Positions 56,509-64,000 of a stretch of DNA of 64,000 bases are shown here, piece after piece (within the stretch, counting starts at the first letter, position 1; every line of letters starts with the position of its first letter). Below the pieces are notes generated by a model. The model searched no databases, was not told where the DNA came from, and saw only the letters and a list, made by a program, of their open reading frames with translations. The translations under genes were made by a program, and so were the position numbers. Source of the DNA: Pseudomonas bohemica (GTDB taxonomy: Bacteria; Pseudomonadota; Gammaproteobacteria; Pseudomonadales; Pseudomonadaceae); NCBI RefSeq assembly GCF_002934685.1, contig NZ_NKHL01000115.1, positions 124,001 to 188,000 on the forward strand, read 5' to 3'.

Positions 56509-57132
56509 ATGTCAGACGATATCCATTTCTACGAACCTTCCAAGGGGCACGGTTTGCCCCACGACCCATTCAACGCCATCGTCGGCCCGCGCCCCATCGG
56601 CTGGATCTCCTCCCACGACGCACAGGGCAAGCTCAATCTCGCGCCCTACAGCTTCTTCAACGCCTTCAACTATGTTCCGCCGATCATTGGCTTCTGCAGC
56701 ATCGGTCGAAAAGACAGCCTGAACAACATCGAACAGACCGGCGAATTCGTCTGGAACCTGGCTACCCGCCCGCTCGCCGAACAAATGAACATGAGCTGTG
56801 CCGCAGTGGCGGCCGACGTCAACGAGTTCGAACTGGCCAATCTCACAGCCGAACCCTCGCGTATCGTCTCGGTTCCACGAGTGAAGGAAACGCCGGTGGC
56901 GTTCGAATGCAAAGTGACGCAAATCGTCCAGTTGCAACGCGCCGATAAAGAGGTCGTGCCGAGCTGGTTGATTCTGGGAGAAGTGGTGGCGATTCATATC
57001 GCCAAACGGCTTCTCAAGGATGGCATCTATGACACCGCAGCCGGGGAGCCAATCCTGCGGGGTGGCGGCCCGGCAGATTATTTCCAGCTGAGCCCCGAAT
57101 CGCTGTTCAAAATGTACCGGCCAAAAGCCTGA
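56509..57132 (+). CDS. Flavin reductase family protein
   Basis: This 207-residue protein has an FMN-binding split-barrel fold (NAIVGPRPIGWISSHDAQGKLNLAPYSFFNAF, in successive blocks, then GEFVWNLATRPLAEQMN). It probably reduces flavin with NAD(P)H or binds FMN for a partner oxygenase; no partner is adjacent. The start MSDDIHFYEPS is used because upstream codons look like non-coding sequence. Confidence 0.88.
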   Translation: MSDDIHFYEPSKGHGLPHDPFNAIVGPRPIGWISSHDAQGKLNLAPYSFFNAFNYVPPIIGFCSIGRKDSLNNIEQTGEFVWNLATRPLAEQMNMSCAAVAADVNEFELANLTAEPSRIVSVPRVKETPVAFECKVTQIVQLQRADKEVVPSWLILGEVVAIHIAKRLLKDGIYDTAAGEPILRGGGPADYFQLSPESLFKMYRPKA

Positions 57133-57372
57133 TCAATCCTGAGCGAACATCAGCTCGCCTTCAGACGTCACGTCGATCAAGCGCTCCAGTTCCTCGACAG
57201 CGGCTTGATCGGCGGCCAGCGCGGTCTTGAACTTCTGATCCTGAAGCACCCGATGGAAAGTAGGCGCGCCTCCTGCGTCCAGGCCCTTGACCGCGATCGC
57301 TGCGCTGTAGCCTCCATCACCGGGAACGGCGGCGGAAACGGCTTCGTAATGCTGGAATTCTTTGCGTGCCAT
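57133..57372 (-). CDS. Small hypothetical protein
   Basis: This 79-residue protein starts MARKEFQHYEAVSAAVPGDGG and is acidic at its C-terminus (AVEELERLIDVTSEGELMFAQD). No family is recognised. The stop abuts that of the flavin reductase gene on the other strand. The clean frame and its length support coding. Confidence 0.65.
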   Translation of the reverse strand: MARKEFQHYEAVSAAVPGDGGYSAAIAVKGLDAGGAPTFHRVLQDQKFKTALAADQAAVEELERLIDVTSEGELMFAQD

Positions 57373-57496
57373 GTAAGGAACATCCTGCCTGAAAAGGGAA
57401 AGGCGCGGATTTTAAACCGTCGATCATGGTTTGGGGCCAGTGGTGCCTGATTCTGATTCTGGCCCAAGGGCGTAGCGGTCCGCAGCGAGAAAGCGC

Positions 57497-57850
57497 TCAG
57501 CCCGCCATCCGCGCGCTTGCAGCCTCAATCGCCGCCTCGCCTTGGGCTATTGTCACGTTGGCGAACGTCTGAAAATCCAGGTGGCTCACCAACCCCTCGG
57601 TAACAAGCTCTGAAAAGATATTCAGCTCCGGCGCAGCGAACCAGTCGCTCATCGCCGATTTATCTGCCCACAGCCCGCTGATCACCCACACATCGTCTTC
57701 GGTCATGGATTTCTGCAAAGCAAAGTGCAGGCACCCGGCGGCCCTGGCGGACGTGCTGCTCAGCGTGTTCAGACGCGCGCCTAATTGCGCACTGTTTCCA
57801 ACGCTGGCGCGAAGGGTTACCAGGTGGGTCACGAAGGGAGTGCTATGCAT
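57497..57850 (-). CDS. Antibiotic biosynthesis monooxygenase (ABM) domain protein
   Basis: This 117-residue dimeric ferredoxin-like ABM protein has the pattern VTLRASVGNSAQLGARL, then ARAAGCLHFALQKS and VWVISGLWADKSAMSDWF. ABM proteins act as small oxygenases or quinone-handling enzymes. The substrate is unknown. It is probably not cotranscribed with the upstream small gene, because a 124-bp gap lies between. Confidence 0.85.
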   Translation of the reverse strand: MHSTPFVTHLVTLRASVGNSAQLGARLNTLSSTSARAAGCLHFALQKSMTEDDVWVISGLWADKSAMSDWFAAPELNIFSELVTEGLVSHLDFQTFANVTIAQGEAAIEAASARMAG

Positions 57851-58182
57851 GATCTGGGCTCCTTTTGATCAGCCGCAATCAAAGAACACGCTGCGGCCAG
57901 GAGTGAAGATTAGAGGCCAGGGCGCAATGCCCGATAGCCAATTACTGCCCGGTTATTGCCTCATTCTGCGCAAGTGTCGTGCAATAACGAGCCCTCACGG
58001 CTAAGACCTGAGGGCTCGCAGTCGGGACTTTCAAGCAATCGGCCCTGCTGGGCAGCGCGTTTCATCGGTCAATAGATGACCATGCTGCAGAATCAGGCAA
58101 TCATCCGACAGGATTCGCATAACGCATGCGCTTGCACAAAAATAAGCTGTATCGCATCAATGCTTCGCCAGAGGAGTTCTCC
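57851..58182. other. 332-bp divergent region before the AraC gene
   Basis: GAGCCCTCA (57989-57997) and TGAGGGCTC (58009-58017) form a perfect 9-bp inverted repeat. No gene is supported. The region probably holds the promoters of the divergent ABM and AraC genes. Confidence 0.55.
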
Positions 58183-59148
58183 ATGTTGCCAACTGCTGCG
58201 GCTGCCGCCATGCCGGACGCCATGCCAGGCACGTTGCCTATCCCCGAACTGAGCGCTCACATGGAGCAACAGCGTGCCGAACTCGCGGAGCTGATCCGCC
58301 GCCACGCGCCCACCGATGGCAGCTTCCAAACCGTGATCAAGTCGTTGTTCATGGTTCGTCATGATCGCCCGTTGCAGTCGGTGCCAGGTCTTGTGCAGCC
58401 AGCGCTGTGCATCATGGCCCAAGGCCGCAAGGACGTGACGCTGGGTGGCGAACTGTTCACCTACGACCCGCTGAACTATCTGGTGCTGTCGGTGGCGCTG
58501 CCCATCAGCGGCAAGGTCATCCATGCCACGCCCGAAGATCCGCATCTGGCCATGCGCCTGGACATCGATCCAGCTGACATCAATGCGCTGATCGCGGAAG
58601 CCGGTCCCATGAGCGTGCCAACGCGCCCCAGCGGTCGCGGGATGTATGTCGAGCGAATCGACTCGCAGTTGCTGGATGCGGTGATTCGCCTGATTCGCCT
58701 GCTGGACAGTCCAAAAGACATCCCGATGCTGGCGCCGCTGATCACCCGCGAAATCCTTTACCGCCTGCTGCGCGGCAGTGAGGGCTATCGGCTGTACGAA
58801 ATTGCAATCGCCAATTGTCAAACCCATCGCGTGACCCAAGCGATCAAGTGGCTGAACGACAATTTCCAGCAACCGTTGCGCATCGAGGAACTCGCTCGGG
58901 AGGTAAACCTCAGCGTCTCTACGCTGCACCACCGTTTCAAGGCCGTGACGGCCATGAGCCCGTTGCAGTATCAGAAACAGCTGAGATTGCAGGAAGCCCG
59001 GCGCCTGATGCTGGCCGACGGGCTCGAGGCGTCGGCAGCCGGTTACCGGGTGGGCTACGAGAGCCCGTCTCAGTTCAGCCGCGAATACAGTCGTCTGTTC
59101 GGCGCGCCCCCCTTGCGGGACTTGGCGCGCTTGCGCAAAACCATCTGA
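58183..59148 (+). CDS. AraC family transcriptional regulator
   Basis: This 321-residue regulator has an N-terminal AraC_N-type domain (QSVPGLVQPALCIMAQGRKDVTLGG, in two blocks). Its two C-terminal HTH motifs are LRIEELAREVNLSVSTLHHRFKAVT and RLMLADGLEASAAGYRVGYESPSQFSREYSRLFG, each read in parts. The start MLPTAAAAAM follows a strong AGAGGAG site. It converges on the aldehyde dehydrogenase gene with adjacent stops. Confidence 0.9.
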   Translation: MLPTAAAAAMPDAMPGTLPIPELSAHMEQQRAELAELIRRHAPTDGSFQTVIKSLFMVRHDRPLQSVPGLVQPALCIMAQGRKDVTLGGELFTYDPLNYLVLSVALPISGKVIHATPEDPHLAMRLDIDPADINALIAEAGPMSVPTRPSGRGMYVERIDSQLLDAVIRLIRLLDSPKDIPMLAPLITREILYRLLRGSEGYRLYEIAIANCQTHRVTQAIKWLNDNFQQPLRIEELAREVNLSVSTLHHRFKAVTAMSPLQYQKQLRLQEARRLMLADGLEASAAGYRVGYESPSQFSREYSRLFGAPPLRDLARLRKTI

Positions 59149-60609
59149 TCAGAGCGCACGCACCACGTGCTTGATCTCCTGAAACGCCTGCATGCCCCAC
59201 GGCCCCAGCTCGCGACCCAGGCTGCTCTGCTTGTAACCACCCCAAGCGGTCTGCGGGAAGATCACCTGCGGCGCGTTGATCCAGACCAGCCCGGCCTGTA
59301 ACGCATTCGCGACGCGATCGGCTGTTTCACTGTCGCCGCTGACCACGCTGGCCACAAGCCCGAACCGGGTGTCGTTGGCCAGCGCGATCGCCTCGGCCTC
59401 GCTGCTGAAGCCGCGCACACAAAGCACCGGACCGAAGATCTCGTCGCGCCACAGCGCGCTGTCCAGAGGGACTTCAGTGAACACGGCAGGCTCCAGGAAG
59501 TAACCGCGAGGTTGTGCGGCCGGACGTTTGCCACCGCACAGAAGATACGCGCCAGCCTCCCTCCCGGCTTCGATGTGGTCGATCACTCGCTGATACTGCG
59601 CCTGATTGACCAACGGCCCCATCTCGGTGTCGTCTTCCAGAGGTCCGGCAACCTTGATCGACCGAGCCTTGGCGACAATGCGCTGCAGAAACGGCTCCAA
59701 TAGCTCCTGCGCCACCAGTACCCGACTGGTGGCCGAGCACATTTGGCCGGCGTTAAAATAACCGCCACCACTGGCCAGCTCCACCGCCAGATCCAGGTCG
59801 GCGTCAGCCATGACCAGCAACGACGATTTACCACCCAGTTCCAGACTCACACCTTTCACCGTTTCCGCCGCGCGCTGCATTACTTGCACGCCAACCGCAT
59901 TGCTGCCAGTGAAGGAGACCTTGGCGATACCGGGGTGTGCGGACATCGGCGCGCCGACCGCCAGACCGGTGCCGCAGATTACGTTGAATACCCCCGTCGG
60001 CAAGCCGCTGGCGGCAATGATCTGCGCCAGTTCCAGCTCTGCCAACGGGGTGACTTCCGAGGGCTTGAGCAGCACGCAGCAACCGGCTGCCAGCGCTGGG
60101 GCCAGCTTCCATGCGGTGGTGACCATCGGGAAGTTCCACGGCACGATCAAACCGACCACACCACAAGGCTCTCGACGCAGGCGGGCGTCGAAGGCTTCGC
60201 TCGGCAGTTCGACCGCGCGATTCTGCTGGCCATCGGCAGCTTCGGCCAGATCGGCGTAATAGCTGAACGTGGCGATCACATCATCGACATCGATACCCGC
60301 CTCGAAAGTTGGCTTGCCGTTATTGCTCGACTGCAGCGCCATCAGGCGCTCGCGACGTGCGGCAACGCCGCTGGCGATCCGGCGCAAGATCAACGCCCGT
60401 GTTGCACCCGTGGTTTTCGACCAGGCGTCGAACGCCGCCTGCGCGGCGTGCACTGCCTCATCCACCGCCCGCGCATCGCCGCCCGTGACGATCGCCAACC
60501 GCTCTTCAGTGCAAGGATTGGTCACCGTCAATTGCTCGCCACCCGAGCACCATTGCCCGTCGATGTACAGACCTGCCAAAACCGGACTCGACACTGTCGC
60601 CTCACTCAT
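59149..60609 (-). CDS. Aldehyde dehydrogenase, probable 4-guanidinobutyraldehyde dehydrogenase
   Basis: This 486-residue NAD(P)-dependent aldehyde dehydrogenase has PWNFPMVTTAWKLAPALAAG, the catalytic Glu in VSLELGGKSSLLV and the catalytic Cys in FNAGQMCSATSRV. It overlaps the upstream aruI-like gene by 4 bp (ATGA). The expected substrate is 4-guanidinobutyraldehyde, the product of that enzyme. The sequence alone cannot exclude other aldehydes. Confidence 0.82.
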   Translation of the reverse strand: MSEATVSSPVLAGLYIDGQWCSGGEQLTVTNPCTEERLAIVTGGDARAVDEAVHAAQAAFDAWSKTTGATRALILRRIASGVAARRERLMALQSSNNGKPTFEAGIDVDDVIATFSYYADLAEAADGQQNRAVELPSEAFDARLRREPCGVVGLIVPWNFPMVTTAWKLAPALAAGCCVLLKPSEVTPLAELELAQIIAASGLPTGVFNVICGTGLAVGAPMSAHPGIAKVSFTGSNAVGVQVMQRAAETVKGVSLELGGKSSLLVMADADLDLAVELASGGGYFNAGQMCSATSRVLVAQELLEPFLQRIVAKARSIKVAGPLEDDTEMGPLVNQAQYQRVIDHIEAGREAGAYLLCGGKRPAAQPRGYFLEPAVFTEVPLDSALWRDEIFGPVLCVRGFSSEAEAIALANDTRFGLVASVVSGDSETADRVANALQAGLVWINAPQVIFPQTAWGGYKQSSLGRELGPWGMQAFQEIKHVVRAL

Positions 60610-62243
60610 GATGCTTTCAATCCATTCATCCAGCCGCGCTGGTCGATTTCGATGACGCTCGGCCCCTGACGATCTTTCGCTGAATTCAGGGCGGCTTTCA
60701 ATTGCTCCACGCCACTGACCGCTGCGGCGGCGCAGCCCAGCGCCTTGGCAACGCCGATGAAATCGGGGGTGTAGATGTCTACACCGACCGGCTCGATGGC
60801 CCGGTTGAGCATGTATTTCTTGATCTCCTCGTAACCCTGGTTATTCCACAGCAGGACGATGATGGGCGTGCGCGCCTCGACCGCGCTGGCCAGTTCCGAC
60901 AGGGTGAATTGCAGACCGCCATCACCGATCAGGCAGGCCACGGGGTTGCGCTCGCCAGCGTCCTGACTGCCGAGCCAGGCACCGATCGCAGCCGGCAAGG
61001 CGTAGCCGAGGGTGCCGTAGCCGGTGGACGAGTTGAACCAGCGCCGCGGCTTGTCCAGATCGAGCGTCAGATTGCCGGTGTAGACAGGCTGGGTCGAGTC
61101 GCCAACGATGACCAACTCGGGAAGAATTTCCAGCACGGTTTGCAGGAAAAGGGTCTGCCCGCGCGTTGCTTCATCCCATGAGGCGTGCAGAGTGGCTTTC
61201 AGCGCGGCGGCGCGTTTGCGACCCCAGTCTGCTTCGCGTTCGGCCAGGTCGTGCTCGTCCAATGCCGCCAGTAGGGCTTCAGCGGCCATTTTCGAATCGG
61301 ACACCAGCGCCACCTTCGGCGGGAAATTGCGCACTGTCTGGTCAGGGTCGATATCGATGCGCAGCAATGTGCCAGGAATCTTGAAGTGGCCCTGGAACGT
61401 GATGTCGTAATCGGTTTCCGCCAATTCAGTGCCAATCGCCAGCACTGCATCGGCGCCTTCGATGATTTCGCGGGTGGGGTCGAGGGACTGCGTCGAACCG
61501 ATCAAGAGCGGGTGGCTGGATGGCAGCATGCCCTTGGCATTGATGGTCAGCGCGACAGGCGCGTCCAGTTTCTCGGCCAGTTGCGTCAGCGCCGCAGCGG
61601 CATCGATGGCGCCGCCACCGGCCAGGATCAAGGGACGTTTGGCGCTGGCCAAAAGCGTAGCCATCTGTTTGATCGCGCAAGGCGCAGGCCCGGCGCGGGT
61701 AATCGACACCGGCTGGCTATCGAGCAGGTCGTCGGCGTTTTCCACCAGCACGTCCAAAGGGATTTCAATGTGCACGGGGCGCGGACGGCCGGCCTGAAAC
61801 AGCGCGAAAGCGCGGCCCAGGACCGATGGCAATTCCGCAGCGGACATCAAGGTATGCGAAAACGCGGCGACCCCTGCGATCAGTGCCCCTTGCGATGGCA
61901 ATTCATGCAGCTTGCCGCGACCGCCGCCCAGTTGACTGCGCGACTGCACGCTGGAAATCACCAGCATCGGAATCGAATCGGCGTAAGCCTGACCCATTGC
62001 GGTGGTGATGTTGGTCATGCCGGGACCGGTAATGATGAAGCACACGCCCGGCTTGCCGCTGGTGCGTGCATAGCCATCGGCCATGAAACCGGCGCCCTGC
62101 TCGTGGCGCGGGGTGACGTGATTGATCGAAGAGCTGGCCAGCCCGCGGTACAGCTCCACGGTATGCACACCGGGTATGCCGAAGACCTGCTCAACGCCAT
62201 ACCCCTCAAGTAACCTGACCAATACTTCGCCGCATGTTGCCAT
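60606..62243 (-). CDS. aruI: Thiamine-diphosphate decarboxylase, 5-guanidino-2-oxopentanoate decarboxylase type
   Basis: This 545-residue acetolactate-synthase-like enzyme has the activator Glu in TPRHEQGAGFMADGYART and the ThDP motif VACLIGDGGLQFTLSELASAVE ending LLWNNQGYEE. Its N-terminus MATCGEVLVRLLEGYGVEQVFG matches the arginine-transaminase-pathway decarboxylase that turns 2-ketoarginine into 4-guanidinobutyraldehyde. It is translationally coupled to the dehydrogenase. No aruH transaminase gene is in the window. A generic benzoylformate/ALS paralogue is less likely. Confidence 0.78.
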   Translation of the reverse strand: MATCGEVLVRLLEGYGVEQVFGIPGVHTVELYRGLASSSINHVTPRHEQGAGFMADGYARTSGKPGVCFIITGPGMTNITTAMGQAYADSIPMLVISSVQSRSQLGGGRGKLHELPSQGALIAGVAAFSHTLMSAAELPSVLGRAFALFQAGRPRPVHIEIPLDVLVENADDLLDSQPVSITRAGPAPCAIKQMATLLASAKRPLILAGGGAIDAAAALTQLAEKLDAPVALTINAKGMLPSSHPLLIGSTQSLDPTREIIEGADAVLAIGTELAETDYDITFQGHFKIPGTLLRIDIDPDQTVRNFPPKVALVSDSKMAAEALLAALDEHDLAEREADWGRKRAAALKATLHASWDEATRGQTLFLQTVLEILPELVIVGDSTQPVYTGNLTLDLDKPRRWFNSSTGYGTLGYALPAAIGAWLGSQDAGERNPVACLIGDGGLQFTLSELASAVEARTPIIVLLWNNQGYEEIKKYMLNRAIEPVGVDIYTPDFIGVAKALGCAAAAVSGVEQLKAALNSAKDRQGPSVIEIDQRGWMNGLKAS

Positions 62244-62255
62244 GTCTGGACCTTC

Positions 62256-62270
62256 ATTCGTTCGTGGAAT
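62256..62270. promoter_or_regulatory. Possible LysR-type box in the aruI-like/LysR divergent region
   Basis: ATTC-N7-GAAT gives a T-N11-A dyad 13 bp from the aruI-like start. LysR regulators often bind such sites. One match of this simplicity is weak evidence. Confidence 0.3.
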
Positions 62271-62402
62271 CGCTTTCGAAGGCGCCCGCCGGGCTACGCC
62301 TGGAGCGCTGCATGGCGATCATTGGAACCGCGTGGCGATACCGGTGACAACGCAAAAAATGTCATGCTTAGCCATGTTCTCAGATCATGCCTGCGCCTAC
62401 CC

Positions 62403-63290
62403 ATGAAACGCCTGCCGCCCCTGCCCGCTCTACACACCTTTCTGATCACGGCGCGATGCTGCAATTTCACGCGGGCGGCGCAATTGCTGCACATCACCCA
62501 AGGCGCTGTCAGTCGACAGATTTCCGGCCTGGAAAGCCACTTGGGGTATCGGCTGTTCCATCGCCAGGCGCGGGGGTTGAGTCTGACTGCACAGGGCCGT
62601 GAGTTTTTTCCGCGTATCGAGCATGTCTTTGGCCTGATTGAAGAAGCGGTGGATCACCTGGAAACCGGCCAGCAAACCTTGCAACTCAAGGCGCCCACCT
62701 GCATTACGCGCTGGCTTTTGCCGCGCTTGTTGCAATGGCAGAAAGAGCGCCCCGATGTGCCGGTCGAATTGACCACTACTATTGCCCACGACGTGGATTT
62801 CCGGCGCGAACGGTTTGACGCGGCTGTCGTTTATGGTGGATATCCCGACGATTCGCCGCACGTTCACCACCTGTTTGACGAACAGCTGACACCGGTCTGC
62901 GCACCGTCGCTGCTCGCGGGCGCTCAGCCGCTGGAACGATTCGAGGATCTGGACCAGCACATGCTGCTGCATCCCACGCTCGATGAGCAGGATTGGGCGC
63001 ACTGGTTGAAGGCAGCGGGGACCCGCCTGGGTAATGTCGGCAAAGGTCAGCACTTCGACACCATGGACCTGGCGATGACCGTTGCCTCTCAAGGGTCAGG
63101 CATTGCCATGGGCGACTGGTCGCTGATCGGCGAGGACCTGCGCGCGGGGCGCTTGATTACCCCGTTCGATCTCAGGGTGAAGACAGGCGCAGGGTATTAC
63201 TTTGTCTATCCCACGCGCACGGAATCGACGCCACAGCTGCGCGAGTTGCTGGACTGGCTGCTGGCAGAAGCCGCCGCGCGTAACCGATAG
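62403..63290 (+). CDS. LysR family regulator divergent from the aruI-like operon
   Basis: This 295-residue regulator has HTH residues FTRAAQLLHITQGAVSRQISGLE, LGYRLFHRQARGLSLTAQG and a GcvA-like ligand domain (PTCITRWLLPRLLQWQKERP). Its position, divergent from the decarboxylase-dehydrogenase pair, suggests it controls them in response to 2-ketoarginine or arginine. The start MKRLPPLPALHTFL is the family start. Confidence 0.9.
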   Translation: MKRLPPLPALHTFLITARCCNFTRAAQLLHITQGAVSRQISGLESHLGYRLFHRQARGLSLTAQGREFFPRIEHVFGLIEEAVDHLETGQQTLQLKAPTCITRWLLPRLLQWQKERPDVPVELTTTIAHDVDFRRERFDAAVVYGGYPDDSPHVHHLFDEQLTPVCAPSLLAGAQPLERFEDLDQHMLLHPTLDEQDWAHWLKAAGTRLGNVGKGQHFDTMDLAMTVASQGSGIAMGDWSLIGEDLRAGRLITPFDLRVKTGAGYYFVYPTRTESTPQLRELLDWLLAEAAARNR

Positions 63291-63446
63291 CGGTGGCGCG
63301 CCGACCCGGCCTGATCACCAAATCGTCGCCCCGTCCGGCCGCCGATAAAAACATTCAATGCCTGTCGTTAGGCCAGGACCGGAATAGCGACCTACACTCA
63401 CCTCATCCGCAAAAAAATAATTTTTAACCGGATCGAGGTACGCGTC

Positions 63447-63623
63447 ATGAGAACCACAATAAAAAGACAATGCGTTTATGTCGTTGCTGTCGTTACGGTG
63501 CTGAGCATCTATGCGGCGGGTGCCTACAGAATCGAGCAACTTCGCCAATCACCGCGCATGGCGGTGGTGTGCACCATCGGCCACTGCGTGCCTGCGGATG
63601 CCAGCTTCAGCGCACTGCGATGA
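63447..63623 (+). CDS. Small single-pass membrane protein
   Basis: GAGG eight bases upstream of an ATG opens a 58-residue frame: MRTTIKRQCVYVVAVVTVLS then a short tail with CTIGHC. One transmembrane segment (VYVVAVVTVLSIYAAGAY) is followed by a small periplasmic part with two Cys four residues apart. No family is recognised. Confidence 0.6.
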   Translation: MRTTIKRQCVYVVAVVTVLSIYAAGAYRIEQLRQSPRMAVVCTIGHCVPADASFSALR

Positions 63624-63747
63624 TCGCTATTCAGGCTGGATGAATCGATTGAGCCAGCTATCGAATAGCAAACTAACGGATTAGACTGGACGCACTTTTT
63701 CCCGCAGAAAGTTTGGCGGGTCGACCTGTCAGTTCGAGTTCTTGTTC

Positions 63748-64000
63748 GTGACCAGCCTCAATCAAACCCGCCCGGACATCCGCAGCATTCTCTTTGCGCT
63801 GATGATGGCCGTCTTTTTGAGCGCGCTGGACCAAACCATTGTTGCGGTCTCGATGCCCGCCATTTCTGCTCAATTCCAGGATTTCGACCTGCTGGCCTGG
63901 GTCATTTCTGCCTACATGGTGGCGCTGACTGTCGCCGTACCGATTTACGGCAAGCTGGGCGACCTTTATGGGCGACGCCGTCTCATGCTGCTCGGATTGG
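63748..64000 (+). CDS. MFS exporter of the DHA2 (EmrB/QacA) type, 5' end only
   Basis: The frame opens at a GTG and runs to the window end (84 codons visible). It encodes SILFALMMAVFLSALDQTIVAVSMP and YGKLGDLYGRRRLMLLG. The first-helix LDQTIV motif and GDLYGRRR between helices 2 and 3 are those of DHA2 multidrug exporters. An in-frame TTG two codons upstream is an alternative start. Confidence 0.85.
   Translation, partial: MTSLNQTRPDIRSILFALMMAVFLSALDQTIVAVSMPAISAQFQDFDLLAWVISAYMVALTVAVPIYGKLGDLYGRRRLMLLGL

Noticed and set aside
63315-63548. 77-codon minus-strand frame opposite the small membrane protein
   Set aside because: No convincing ribosome site, and the opposite frame has a better one plus a transmembrane helix.

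Overview
The window is chromosomal DNA of a gamma-proteobacterium, almost certainly a Pseudomonas of the fluorescens group. The evidence is the block algU-mucA-mucB-mucD-lepA-lepB-(DUF4845)-rnc-era-recO-pdxJ beside nadB, a phaG gene very close to the P. putida type, high GC, and many Pseudomonas-type REP/REPIN doublets (GTAGGAGCGCGCTTGCCCGCGAT and its inverse). Nothing looks like a prophage, integrase, insertion sequence or CRISPR array.

Layout. 1-0.7 kb: 3' part of cmoB. 0.9-11.4 kb: a minus-strand housekeeping block reading algU, mucA, mucB, (gap where mucC would be), mucD, lepA, lepB, DUF4845, rnc, era, recO, pdxJ. 11.9-16.2 kb: nadB, ygfX, sdhE, ygfZ and an HDOD regulator. 16.3-22.9 kb: a tricarboxylate module, with tctDE two-component genes divergent from tctCBA and an AbrB-family membrane protein. 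23.0-25.6 kb: ung, a 3-hydroxyisobutyryl-CoA hydrolase and a Gly/Tyr/Pro-rich lipoprotein. 25.9-33.9 kb: a complete guanidine-I riboswitch followed by an ABC transporter, two DUF1989 proteins (carboxyguanidine deiminase type) and a biotin-dependent guanidine/urea carboxylase. The allophanate hydrolase expected at the end of this pathway is not in the locus. 34.0-36.4 kb: a diguanylate cyclase, a CWC protein and rsuA.

36.7-47.4 kb: phaG, tRNA-Gly(CCC), a tiny lipoprotein gene whose apparent start codon is ATC, an MFS/LysR pair, several small proteins, a SIR2-like DUF4917 protein, a DMT exporter, a methyltransferase and a lemA-TPM-TPM operon. 47.7-54.8 kb: periplasmic beta-glucosidase bglX, then a sensor kinase and a sigma-54 activator of the DctB/DctD (MifS/MifR) type next to an alpha-ketoglutarate permease with a clear sigma-54 promoter. 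55.0-56.3 kb: two paralogous exported proteins made almost entirely of 13-residue tandem repeats, each with a duplicated promoter region and its own terminator. 56.5-64.0 kb: flavin reductase, small proteins, an AraC regulator, an aldehyde dehydrogenase plus 2-ketoarginine decarboxylase (aruI-like) operon with a divergent LysR gene, a small membrane protein, and the 5' end of an MFS exporter.

The most unusual items are the twin repeat-protein genes (function unknown), a REPIN apparently read in frame inside the guanidine carboxylase, two genes whose stop codons lie inside REPINs, four TGAAAG boxes at exact 11-bp spacing between tctD and tctC, and the probable ATC-started lipoprotein. Two separate guanidino-compound loci (free guanidine and 2-ketoarginine) lie within about 35 kb. 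All calls come from reading the sequence; no database search was run.
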